A DNA stretch of 64,000 nt, taken from positions 62,001 through 126,000 of the forward strand of contig CAKOVU010000003.1 of NCBI GenBank assembly GCA_934122115.1, written 5' to 3'. The stretch comes from UMGS1901 sp934122115. GTDB lineage: Bacteria; Bacillota; Clostridia; TANB77; CAG-508. The number at the start of each line of letters is the position of its first letter. Position 1 is the first letter of the stretch. Position numbers and translations under genes: made by a program. This document shows, in pieces, positions 8,271 to 16,860 of this stretch. Under the pieces are notes generated by a model. That model was not told the origin of the DNA and did not search any database. It was given only the letters and a program-made list of their open reading frames with translations.

Positions 8271-9851
8271 ATGGAAAAGAAAAACGTAGTTATTATTGGT
8301 GCTGGTCCTGCGGGATTAACAATGGCTCATGAGTTACTAAAAGAAAATGGAAATGAGCAATATAATGTAACAGTGCTAGAAGAAACACAAGAAATTGGAG
8401 GAATTTCTAAAACAGTAAAATATAATGGAAACCGTATGGATATAGGAGGACATAGATTTTTCTCGAAAGATGAAAGAGTAATGAACTTCTGGCATGATTT
8501 AATGCCTGTACAAGGAAAAAACTCATTTGATGATGAAAAACTAGGAAGAGTAAAACCTCTTGAAGAAGGTGGCCCAGACCCTGAAAAAGAAGACGATGTA
8601 ATGCTTATAAGACAAAGGGTTTCTAGAATTTATTATTTAAAGAAATTCTTTGATTATCCAATTAGCATGAAAATGCAAACTTTCAAAAATATGGGCTTTG
8701 ACCGCACAATGAAGGCTGGTTTTAGTTATTTAAAATCATTGATATTTAAAAGAGAAGAAAAATCATTAGAGGATTTTTACATCAACAGATTTGGTAAAGT
8801 ACTTTATAGCATGTTCTTTGAAAAATATACTGAAAAACTTTGGGGAAGACATCCAAGCGAAATATCTGCTGATTGGGGAGCTCAACGTGTAAAGGGAATA
8901 TCTATTAAAGCAGTAATAAAAGATATGTTCCATAAAGCATTCGGAAAGAAAAATAGCGAGAATACTGAGACTTCTTTGATAGAACAATTTTGGTATCCAA
9001 AATATGGTCCAGGACATTTATGGGAGACTCTAGCAAATAAAGTTTCAAATGAAGGAGCTTCAATATTAAAAGGATATACTGTTAAAAAATTAAATTTCAA
9101 AGATGGAAGAATAGTTTCTGCTGAATGCGAAACACCTGAAGGAATTAAAACAATAGAGGGAGATATATTTGTTTCTTCTATGCCAATGAATGATTTAGTA
9201 GCAGGATTTACAGGAATAGATGTACCAACGGAAATAAGAGATATAGCTAAAGGATTACCTTTCAGAGATTTCATAACAGTTGGATTATTAGTAGACAAAC
9301 TAAACCTAGAAAACAAAACTGATATTAAAACTTTAGGAAATATAGTTCCAGATTGCTGGATTTATGTTCAAGAGCCAGAAGTTAAAATGTGTAGAATTCA
9401 AATATTCAATAACTGGTCACCATACTTGGTAAAAGATGCAGAAAACAAAGTATGGATTGGATTGGAATATACATGTAGTGAAGGTGATGAATACTGGAAT
9501 ATGTCTGATGAAGAATTTATAAACTTTGCAATAGATGAATTAGTTTCAATGAAAATAATTAGCAAAGATCAAGTTGAAGATTCTCATCGTGAAAGAATTA
9601 AGAAAGCATATCCTGCATATTTCGACACATACAAAGATATTGATAAATTAATAGACTACGTAAATAACATAGATAATTTATACTGTATAGGAAGAAACGG
9701 TCAACATAGATATAACAACATGGACCACTCTATGGTAACGGCTATAGAAGCAGCTAAGAATATACGTAATGGAATAGCAGACAAATCAAATATTTGGAAT
9801 GTAAATACAGATAAAGAATATCATGAAGTAAAAAAAGCGGAACAAAATTAA
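8271..9851 (+). CDS. FAD/NAD(P)-dependent oxidoreductase, UDP-galactopyranose-mutase/amine-oxidase-like
   Basis: This 526-residue protein begins with a clear Rossmann dinucleotide motif (VVIIGAGPAGLTMAHEL), an acidic residue ending the second strand (VLEE), and GGISKTVKYNGNRMDIGGHRFFSK, the flavin-binding GG doublet region. The later MEFEK/EKYTEKLWGRHPSEISADWGAQR segment is characteristic of a family annotated as NAD(P)/FAD oxidoreductase or UDP-galactopyranose-mutase-like, found in many glycan clusters. The C-terminus has GRNGQHRYNNMDHSM, a second flavin contact. It is the last gene before a strong terminator. Inference: isomerisation or redox change of a nucleotide or lipid-linked sugar. 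It is longer than true Glf (about 370 residues), so I do not call it glf. Confidence 0.75.
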   Translation: MEKKNVVIIGAGPAGLTMAHELLKENGNEQYNVTVLEETQEIGGISKTVKYNGNRMDIGGHRFFSKDERVMNFWHDLMPVQGKNSFDDEKLGRVKPLEEGGPDPEKEDDVMLIRQRVSRIYYLKKFFDYPISMKMQTFKNMGFDRTMKAGFSYLKSLIFKREEKSLEDFYINRFGKVLYSMFFEKYTEKLWGRHPSEISADWGAQRVKGISIKAVIKDMFHKAFGKKNSENTETSLIEQFWYPKYGPGHLWETLANKVSNEGASILKGYTVKKLNFKDGRIVSAECETPEGIKTIEGDIFVSSMPMNDLVAGFTGIDVPTEIRDIAKGLPFRDFITVGLLVDKLNLENKTDIKTLGNIVPDCWIYVQEPEVKMCRIQIFNNWSPYLVKDAENKVWIGLEYTCSEGDEYWNMSDEEFINFAIDELVSMKIISKDQVEDSHRERIKKAYPAYFDTYKDIDKLIDYVNNIDNLYCIGRNGQHRYNNMDHSMVTAIEAAKNIRNGIADKSNIWNVNTDKEYHEVKKAEQN

Positions 9852-9854
9852 TTG

Positions 9855-9898
9855 AAAAAATATCTACCTAGAAAATATTTTTAGGTAGATATTTTTTT
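9855..9898 (+). terminator. Rho-independent terminator after the glycan operon
   Basis: An inverted repeat pairs AAATATCTACCTA (ending 9870) with TAGGTAGATATTT (from 9882), with an 11-base loop and a run of T to 9898. It lies four bases after the flavoprotein stop and ends the 579-9851 operon. Confidence 0.9.
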
Positions 9899-10002
9899 GC
9901 AAAATTAGTAAAAAATAGCAACAAAAAAATGACAAAATATGTTCCTTTTTTACAAGTTTCATGATACAATAAAGCGAGAATAAGACAAAAGGAGAGATAC
10001 AT

Positions 10003-12834
10003 ATGAGAAGATATATAAAAGTAGTAGCAATAATGTTAATATTACTATCTATGGCAGGGGCTACTAGCAATGCAAATGATAAAACAAGCAATATAAGTTT
10101 AGAAAAAGTAGTGGCAGAAAATAAAATAGTAGAAGATGGAACCTATGTAATAAAATCTGCAATAAACAACAATTATGTATTGGATGTAGTTGGAGCCTCA
10201 AAAGTAAGTGGTGGCAATGTTCAACTATATAAAAATGCCTCGGCGGACCAACAACGTTTTATAGTAAAATACTTAGATAATGGGTACTATACTATTACAG
10301 CTAAGCATTCAAGCAAAGTTTTAGACGTGGCAAATGGAGGAAAAACAGCAGGTACAAATGTATGGCAATGTACACCAAATAATTCAGATGCACAAAAATG
10401 GTTGTTGAAAGATGCAGGAAATGGATATGTTTATCTAGTATCAAAGTGCAATGGATTGTACCTTGATGTAGCAAATGGAGTAGCAGCAAATGGCACAAAC
10501 GTACAAGTTTGCTATGGAAATAATTCAAATGCACAGAAATTTAAATTTGAAAAGGTACAAAGCAGTAATAATCCTACAAATAATACTCCGACAGGAACAA
10601 AAACAATAGAAGATGGAACATATGTAATAAAATCAGGAATAAATAATGGATATGTATTAGATGTGTTAAATGGTTCAAATGTAAGTGGAGCTAATGTTCA
10701 ATTATATAAAAATTCATCTGTGAATCAACAACGTTTTGTAGTAAAATATTTAGATAATGGGTATTATACTATTACGGCTAAACACTCAAACAAGGTGCTA
10801 GATGTAGCAAATGGAGGAAAAACAGCAGGTACAAATGTATGGCAATGTACGCCAAACAATTCTGATGCGCAGAAATGGGTAATCAAGGATGCAGGAAATG
10901 GATATTACTATATAATATCAAAATGTAATGGATTGTATCTTGATGCTGCAAATGGAGTGGCAGCAAATGGTACAAATATACAAGTTTGCTATGGAAACAA
11001 TTCAAATGCTCAAAAGTTTAAGTTTGAAAAATATTCAGAATTTGTAGGAACAAAAACAATAGAAGATGGTACATATCAGATAGAGTCCGGAATTAATAGT
11101 GGATATGTACTAGATGTAGTAGGTGGTTCAAATGTAAGTGGAGCTAATGTTCAATTGTATTCAAAAAAATCTGTTACAAGACAACGTTTTACAGTTAAAT
11201 ATTTAGGAGATGGATTTTACACAATAACAGCTGCTCATTCTTCTAAAGTATTAGATGTAGCAAATGGAGGGAAAACAGCAGGTACAAATGTATGGCAATG
11301 TACACCAAATAATTCAGATGCGCAAAAATGGATAATAAAAGATGCAGGAAATGGATATTATTATTTAATATCAAAATGTAATGGACTATATCTTGATGCG
11401 GCAAATGGAGTAGCAGCAAACGGTACAAACATTCAAGTTTGCTATGGAAATAATTCAAATGCTCAAAAATTTAAATTCGTAAAACCAATAAATATGCTAG
11501 AAAGTTTAGATGAAAGCAAATATCCAGGATACAAAGAAAGAATATCTGCACTTATGAATGCACATCCAAATTGGAACTTTGAGTTTTTATATACAGGAAT
11601 AAAATTCAGCGATGCAGTGGCTGGAGAATATCAAGTAAGAAAAAGAAATCTTGTTCCAACAGAGTATGGTGGAGAATGGATTTCTGGTACAACATTATAT
11701 GATACAGGATGGTATGGAGCATCTGAAAAGGCTATAGCATATTATATGGATCCGCGTAATTTCTTAAATGATACAGATGTATTCCAATTCCAAGATGTTA
11801 ATGAATACTTAGAAGGAGCTTGCACATTAGAAGGCTTAAAATCAAAGGTTGCTAATTCATTTTTAGCAGATTATGCAACAGATATTAATACAGCTTGCCT
11901 AAACCAAAATGTAAATCCATATTACATAATAGCTAGATTATTCCAGGAGAATGGAACAAACCCTAAGAGTGGAACACATAAAATGGATGCAGGAAATGGT
12001 AAGTATTACTATAATCCATTTAATATAGGAGCTACAGGAGATTCTTTAACAGAAGTGTATAACAATGCACTAGCTACAGCTAAGAGAAATGGTTGGGACA
12101 CTATGGTAAAAGCTCTTGAAGGCGGAATTAAGATATGTAAAGAAAACTGGTTAGACAATTATCAAAATACACTTTATCAGAATAGATTTGATATAGATTC
12201 AACAAATGGAACTTCATTATATACTCACCAATACATGCAAAATCTAATGGGTGCATATAGTGAAGCCAAAATACTAAGAAGCTCATATGCTAATACAGGA
12301 AAATTGGAATCTAATTTTACATTCCAAATACCTTTATATGAGGGAATGGATAAGGAACTTTCACCTATTCCTAAAAATAATCAAGAAAGTTATGCAATGA
12401 ATGTAAAAACAACAGGCACGTCAATCCGTATAAGAGAAGATGCTTCAACTGATTCAAAGATATTGAGAGAACTACCAAATGCTGGAACAGTGCTATTATC
12501 AGTAAAAAGAGGAATTAATTCTAACTGGCAACAAGTTATCACATCAGATGGACTTATTGGATATGTATCTGGAACATATCTAGAACAAATTGATGATGTG
12601 AAAACATGCAACTATAAGGCAAAAGTAAAAACCAACGATGGAAATGGATGTAATGTAAGAATTGGACCAAGTACTAGATTAGATAAAGTAACAGCACTTT
12701 CAGATGGCGTTGAAGTAACGGTTATAGATAACTCTACTTATAAAAATATAGATGGATATGATTGGAGCAGAGTAGTACTTTCTAGTGGAACACAGGTATT
12801 TATACCAAGCAGATACTTAGCAAAAATAAACTAA
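10003..12834 (+). CDS. Secreted glucosaminidase with three ricin-type lectin repeats and two SH3b domains
   Basis: A signal peptide (residues 1 to about 25, basic start then IMLILLSMAGATSNA) leads into three ricin-type beta-trefoil modules at about 44-183, 202-342 and 352-494. Each opens with EDGTYVIKS or EDGTYQIES and carries repeated QRF, QKW and QKF triplets, the QxW signature. Residues about 498-790 form a glucosaminidase (GH73-like) domain with RLFQENG, probably holding the catalytic Glu, and YYYNPFNIGA. Two SH3b domains fill 800-863 and 871-943, with NVRIGPSTRLDKV in the second. It should bind and cut N-acetylglucosaminyl bonds of peptidoglycan outside the cell. The start has AAAGGAGAG at 9989-9997. 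A weak -10 (TACAAT, 9965-9970) has no convincing -35. Confidence 0.9.
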   Translation: MRRYIKVVAIMLILLSMAGATSNANDKTSNISLEKVVAENKIVEDGTYVIKSAINNNYVLDVVGASKVSGGNVQLYKNASADQQRFIVKYLDNGYYTITAKHSSKVLDVANGGKTAGTNVWQCTPNNSDAQKWLLKDAGNGYVYLVSKCNGLYLDVANGVAANGTNVQVCYGNNSNAQKFKFEKVQSSNNPTNNTPTGTKTIEDGTYVIKSGINNGYVLDVLNGSNVSGANVQLYKNSSVNQQRFVVKYLDNGYYTITAKHSNKVLDVANGGKTAGTNVWQCTPNNSDAQKWVIKDAGNGYYYIISKCNGLYLDAANGVAANGTNIQVCYGNNSNAQKFKFEKYSEFVGTKTIEDGTYQIESGINSGYVLDVVGGSNVSGANVQLYSKKSVTRQRFTVKYLGDGFYTITAAHSSKVLDVANGGKTAGTNVWQCTPNNSDAQKWIIKDAGNGYYYLISKCNGLYLDAANGVAANGTNIQVCYGNNSNAQKFKFVKPINMLESLDESKYPGYKERISALMNAHPNWNFEFLYTGIKFSDAVAGEYQVRKRNLVPTEYGGEWISGTTLYDTGWYGASEKAIAYYMDPRNFLNDTDVFQFQDVNEYLEGACTLEGLKSKVANSFLADYATDINTACLNQNVNPYYIIARLFQENGTNPKSGTHKMDAGNGKYYYNPFNIGATGDSLTEVYNNALATAKRNGWDTMVKALEGGIKICKENWLDNYQNTLYQNRFDIDSTNGTSLYTHQYMQNLMGAYSEAKILRSSYANTGKLESNFTFQIPLYEGMDKELSPIPKNNQESYAMNVKTTGTSIRIREDASTDSKILRELPNAGTVLLSVKRGINSNWQQVITSDGLIGYVSGTYLEQIDDVKTCNYKAKVKTNDGNGCNVRIGPSTRLDKVTALSDGVEVTVIDNSTYKNIDGYDWSRVVLSSGTQVFIPSRYLAKIN
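10132..11484 (+). repeat. Three tandem lectin-module coding repeats
   Basis: Three direct repeats of about 420 bases (10132-10551, 10606-11027, 11058-11484) encode the three ricin-like modules. Long blocks are almost identical at the DNA level; the segment coding VANGGKTAGTNVWQCTPNNS recurs near 10330, 10807 and 11258. This points to recent duplication or ongoing recombination between modules. The linkers differ, the first being an Asn/Thr/Pro-rich spacer. Confidence 0.9.
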
Positions 12835-12856
12835 TCATATTTTAAGAGAGGTAAAA

Positions 12857-13732
12857 ATGAAAAAGATAAATATAAATAAAATGTTTATAATATCAATAAT
12901 ATGTGCAATGATATTACTTGTATTTTCAAGTAATACCATTGCAACAAGCATGGTAGAATTTGATGATGAAATGGCAGATGAACAAGCTAACGAAGAATTA
13001 AGGCAACAAGAACAAGAAGACCAAGAAAATGCTGGAAAATCTAGTAATAACTTTTTATCAGAATTATCTGTAGAAGGATATAAAATAAGCCCTGCTTTTG
13101 ATAAGCAAACAATAAATTATAGTATAGATGGAGAAATAACAGCAAAGAAAGTTAATATACAAGCCAAAACAGATGATGACAGAGCAACAGTTACTGGAAT
13201 AGGCGAAGTAGAATTACAAACAGGTGAAAATAATTTTAGGATAAGTGTAAAAGCAGAAAATGGAACTGAAAGGGCATATTTTATTAAAATTATAAAGAAA
13301 ATAGATGATGAAGAATTAAAACTTTCATCTTTAAAAATTAAGGCTGTTGATAAAAATGGAGAAAAGCAAGATGTAGATTTAAATATAGATTTTTCTTCAG
13401 ATGTTTTTGCGTATAGTTGTGAAGTTTCTTACACTATTACAAAAATAGAAGTGGAAGCAGTAGCAAATAAAACAAATTCTAAAATAACAATTGAAGATAA
13501 TCCTGAAGAATTAAAGGAAGGCCAAAATACAATAAAAATAAAACTAACAGATGATAATGAAAATGAAACTATTTATAAAGTACAAGTAAATAAACAATAC
13601 AGCTTAATGGCTAATGGAGCAATTGATAATGAAACAGGCAGCAAGAACATAGTAATTGGAATTATAGCTATAGTACTTTTGATAATGGTTATATTACTAT
13701 TTACAAAGAAAAGTAAGAAGAGAAAACATTAA
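12857..13732 (+). CDS. Membrane-anchored surface protein with two cadherin-like beta-sandwich domains
   Basis: The 291-residue product has an N-terminal signal or anchor (IISIICAMILLVFSSNTIA), an acidic Gln/Glu linker at about 35-55, and two cadherin-like beta-sandwich modules. The first (about 66-145) begins LSELSVEGYKISPAFDKQTINY and ends with the typical GTERAYFIKI. The second (about 152-247) begins LSSLKIKAVD and ends ETIYKVQV. A C-terminal helix (NIVIGIIAIVLLIMVILLF) with a KKSKKRKH tail anchors it. AGAGAGGT precedes the ATG, 22 bases after the lectin-glucosaminidase, so the two are probably cotranscribed and may act together at the cell surface. The function is presumably structural or adhesive. 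Confidence 0.8.
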   Translation: MKKININKMFIISIICAMILLVFSSNTIATSMVEFDDEMADEQANEELRQQEQEDQENAGKSSNNFLSELSVEGYKISPAFDKQTINYSIDGEITAKKVNIQAKTDDDRATVTGIGEVELQTGENNFRISVKAENGTERAYFIKIIKKIDDEELKLSSLKIKAVDKNGEKQDVDLNIDFSSDVFAYSCEVSYTITKIEVEAVANKTNSKITIEDNPEELKEGQNTIKIKLTDDNENETIYKVQVNKQYSLMANGAIDNETGSKNIVIGIIAIVLLIMVILLFTKKSKKRKH

Positions 13733-13754
13733 AATTTAAAGTGAGGAATAATGT

Positions 13755-14861
13755 ATGTGGGGAGATATCGCTATTGCATTCTTATTAGCATTTATAACAG
13801 CATTTGTAATAACACCGTATACAATAAGATTAGCTAGAAAAGTAGGCGCTGTAGACGTACCTAGCGACAGAAGAGTAAATAAAAAGCCAATGCCAAGACT
13901 TGGAGGACTAGCAGTTATATCAGGCTTTTTAGTATCCATGATATATTTAATTATATCTATGGCAATAGAAGGAAAAATTAATTTTCTAGGAGATAATTTA
14001 TATATAAAATTGATAGGCGTATTGCTAGGAATGATTATTCTTGGAATCACATGTTATATAGATGATGTGAAAGGAATAAAACCATTAACCAAGTTAGCAG
14101 GACAAACCCTAGCTGCTATTGTTGTTGTTCAGAGTGGGGTTCTTATAGATAATTTTACAATACCTTTTAAAGAAAATAGTATTGTGTTAAATGAAGTATT
14201 TAGCTATATCATAACTATAGGATGGATAGTTGGAATTACAAATGCGATAAATTTAATAGATGGACTTGATGGATTATCTTCAGGGATTACATTAATTTCG
14301 TGTATATCTCTATTAATAATTTTTGCATTAAATGAATCTCCTCTAATAGCTATAGTGTTAATTACAGCATTAGCAGGTTCGATAGTTGGATTTTTGCCAT
14401 ATAATTTCAATCCAGCAAAAACATTTATTGGAGATGTAGGTTCCAATTTTATGGGATTTGCACTTTCAATAATATCAATATTAGGTGTGGCTAAAACTTA
14501 TACAGCTATAGTTTTAATAGCTCCTATAATAGTACTTGCTTTGCCTATATTTGACACTCTATGGGCAATAATTAGAAGAATAGTAAAAACAAAATCTATA
14601 AAAGGTGTATTTAAAGCAGATAAAGGTCATTTACATCATAGACTTATGGCAAAAGGTTTTTCACAAAAACAATCGGTGCTAATTCTATATGGAATAACTG
14701 CGATACTAGGAATGACAGCAGTAATACTTTTGGATAGTGGAATCTGGAAAGCAATATCATTTGCTTTACTTGTAGTTGCAATTATAGCAATAGGATATAA
14801 AGATATAAAACAACTAGGATTGTTTAATGATGAAGAAAACAATCATGGCAAAGGAGAATAA
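13755..14861 (+). CDS. Undecaprenyl-phosphate N-acetylhexosamine-1-phosphate transferase (TagO/WecA/MraY family)
   Basis: The 368-residue membrane enzyme transfers a sugar-1-phosphate from UDP-GlcNAc (or a similar donor) to undecaprenyl phosphate, the first step of teichoic acid or other surface glycan synthesis. It has about ten helices and the family motifs: CYIDDVKGIKP (Asp pair), NLIDGLDGLSSG (catalytic Asp), FIGDVGSNFMG, and a cytoplasmic KGHLHHRL, the histidine motif of the WecA/TagO branch rather than MraY. The ATG at 13755 follows GTGAGG at 13741; an out-of-frame ATG at 13751 is ignored. The gene for a polyprenyl-phosphate glycosyltransferase follows after one base, so the pair act on the same lipid carrier. 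Confidence 0.92.
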   Translation: MWGDIAIAFLLAFITAFVITPYTIRLARKVGAVDVPSDRRVNKKPMPRLGGLAVISGFLVSMIYLIISMAIEGKINFLGDNLYIKLIGVLLGMIILGITCYIDDVKGIKPLTKLAGQTLAAIVVVQSGVLIDNFTIPFKENSIVLNEVFSYIITIGWIVGITNAINLIDGLDGLSSGITLISCISLLIIFALNESPLIAIVLITALAGSIVGFLPYNFNPAKTFIGDVGSNFMGFALSIISILGVAKTYTAIVLIAPIIVLALPIFDTLWAIIRRIVKTKSIKGVFKADKGHLHHRLMAKGFSQKQSVLILYGITAILGMTAVILLDSGIWKAISFALLVVAIIAIGYKDIKQLGLFNDEENNHGKGE

Positions 14862-14862
14862 T

Positions 14863-15807
14863 ATGAAGAAAATTACAATATTAGTACCTGCATATAATGA
14901 GGAAGAATCTTTACCTTTTTTATATGAACGAGTTTCTAAAATTATGAATGAAATGGAAAACTATGAATTTGAGCTTCTTTTTGTTAATGATGGAAGCAAA
15001 GATAATACATTAAAAGAAATAAAAGAATTAAGAAGTAAAGATAATAGAGTTAGCTATGTGGATTTTTCTAGAAATTTTGGAAAAGAAATAGGAATGATTG
15101 CAGGTTTAGACTATGCAACAGGCGATTGTGTAATAATAATGGATGCAGATTTACAAGATCCGCCAGAGTTAATTCCAGAAATGATAGCTCTATGGGAAGA
15201 AGGATACGATGATGTATATGCCCAAAGAAAATCTAGAAAAGGTGAAACTTGGTTAAAGAAATTTACATCTAAAATGTATTATAAAGTATTGCAAAGCTTA
15301 ACAAAAGTACCAATCCAAAAAGATACAGGAGATTTTAGATTATTAGATAGAAGATGCGTGAATGCATTAAAGAAGATGAGAGAAACAAGCAGATGTTCAA
15401 AGAGCATGTTTAGCTGGATTGGGTATAATAAAAAAGCTATTTATTATGATAGAGACCCACGAATAGCAGGAAAAACAAAATGGAATTATAAAAAATTAAT
15501 AGATTTAGCAATAGATGGAATAACAGCTTTTACAACATCTCCACTTAGAATTTCTACATATCTTAGCATACCAACTTTTTTAGCTTTAGTAGTATATTTT
15601 ATATATGTTATAATTAAATGCATAAGATTAAATGTTGCTATTCAGGCATTCCAAGCTATTATATTATTAATATTATTCTTCTCAGGAGTACAAATAATAT
15701 TGATAGGAATTATGGGAGAGTATTTAGGAAGAATATTCAATGAATCTAAAAATAGGCCATTATATTTGGTAAACGAGTATAATGATAAAAGGGAAAATAA
15801 TGATTAG
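14863..15807 (+). CDS. Polyprenyl-phosphate glycosyltransferase (GtrB/DPM1-like family 2)
   Basis: The ATG at 14863 with AAGGAG at 14851-14856 is preferred over an upstream in-frame ATG inside the previous gene. The 314-residue protein has a GT-A domain with ITILVPAYNEEESLPFL, LLFVNDGSKDNT, IIMDADLQDPPELI (DxD and the conserved QDPPE) and the acceptor segment AGKTKWNYKKL. Two membrane helices lie at about 232-254 and 264-290. This is the GtrB/ArnC-like group that loads a sugar onto undecaprenyl phosphate for use outside the membrane. It follows the TagO-type gene directly. The large GT-C-like membrane proteins encoded nearby are plausible users of its product. Confidence 0.87.
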   Translation: MKKITILVPAYNEEESLPFLYERVSKIMNEMENYEFELLFVNDGSKDNTLKEIKELRSKDNRVSYVDFSRNFGKEIGMIAGLDYATGDCVIIMDADLQDPPELIPEMIALWEEGYDDVYAQRKSRKGETWLKKFTSKMYYKVLQSLTKVPIQKDTGDFRLLDRRCVNALKKMRETSRCSKSMFSWIGYNKKAIYYDRDPRIAGKTKWNYKKLIDLAIDGITAFTTSPLRISTYLSIPTFLALVVYFIYVIIKCIRLNVAIQAFQAIILLILFFSGVQIILIGIMGEYLGRIFNESKNRPLYLVNEYNDKRENND

Positions 15808-15826
15808 AAAGGGTTATTTATAATAT

Positions 15827-16837
15827 ATGAGAGAACAAAATATTATTAATCCTGAAGTAGAAGATGGTATAGAAGAAAAGCTTGAAATAAGCTTAAGACC
15901 TCAGTTTTTAAGAGAATACATAGGACAGAATAAAGTTAAAGAGAATATGAAAGTGTATATAGAGGCTGCAAAGAAAAGAAAGGAGCCTCTAGATCACGTT
16001 TTATTATATGGACCACCAGGATTGGGAAAAACAACTTTAGCTAATATAATTGCAAATGAAATGCATTCAAACATAAAAGTTACATCTGGTCCAGCAATAA
16101 CGAAGCCTGGAGATATGGCAGCATTACTTACAGGATTATCAGAGAATGATATTTTATTTATAGATGAGATACATAGAATAAATAGAAATATCGAAGAGAT
16201 ATTATATCCAGCATTGGAAGATTACAAGCTAGATATAATAATAGGAAAAGGTCCAACAGCAAAGTCAATTAGAATAAATCTTCCTAAATTTACAATAGTT
16301 GGGGCTACTACAAAAGCTGGTTCTCTTACCACACCATTAAGAGATAGGTTTGGAATAGTGGAAAGACTAGAATTATACAGCTTGGAAGACTTAAAAACAA
16401 TAATTAAAAGAACGGCTGGAATTTTGAATGTTGGAATAGATGAAGAATCAATAGAAGAAATTGCAAGAAGGTCAAGAGGAACCCCTAGAATTGCTAATAG
16501 ACTTGTAAAAAGAATTAGAGATTATGCTACTGTTGTAGGAGATGGAAAAATAGATATTTCTATTGCAAAACTCGGATTAGACAAGCTTGAAATAGATAGC
16601 CTTGGACTGGACAAAATAGATAGAAAAATACTAGATGTAATGATTAATAAATATGGAGGAAAACCAATCGGAATAGAAACATTAGCAACCACTGTAGGTG
16701 AAGATATTGATACGATTGAGGATGTTTATGAACCTTATTTGATTCAAATAGGATTTATAGCAAGGACTCCAAGAGGCAGAGTACCATTACCAGATGCATA
16801 TGACCATATTGGGGCAGAGCATCAAATTAGAATTTAG
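15827..16837 (+). CDS. ruvB: Holliday junction branch migration ATPase RuvB
   Basis: The 336-residue AAA+ motor drives branch migration of Holliday junctions with RuvA. It has the N-terminal SLRPQFLREYIGQNKVKENM, Walker A GPPGLGKTT, Walker B LFIDEIHRIN, sensor I VGATTKAGSLTTPLRDRFG and sensor II GTPRIANRL, and ends with the winged-helix domain containing GFIARTPRGR. Length matches the family. ruvA and ruvC are not in the window; the gene instead sits among envelope genes, 19 bases after the glycosyltransferase, with GAAAGGGT as a possible ribosome binding site 13 bases before the start. Confidence 0.97.
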   Translation: MREQNIINPEVEDGIEEKLEISLRPQFLREYIGQNKVKENMKVYIEAAKKRKEPLDHVLLYGPPGLGKTTLANIIANEMHSNIKVTSGPAITKPGDMAALLTGLSENDILFIDEIHRINRNIEEILYPALEDYKLDIIIGKGPTAKSIRINLPKFTIVGATTKAGSLTTPLRDRFGIVERLELYSLEDLKTIIKRTAGILNVGIDEESIEEIARRSRGTPRIANRLVKRIRDYATVVGDGKIDISIAKLGLDKLEIDSLGLDKIDRKILDVMINKYGGKPIGIETLATTVGEDIDTIEDVYEPYLIQIGFIARTPRGRVPLPDAYDHIGAEHQIRI

Positions 16838-16860
16838 ATAGTTAACAAAAGGGGAAAAGT

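Noticed and set aside
10132..11484. CRISPR or other non-coding repeat array
   Set aside because: The repeats are about 420 bases, in frame and code lectin modules.
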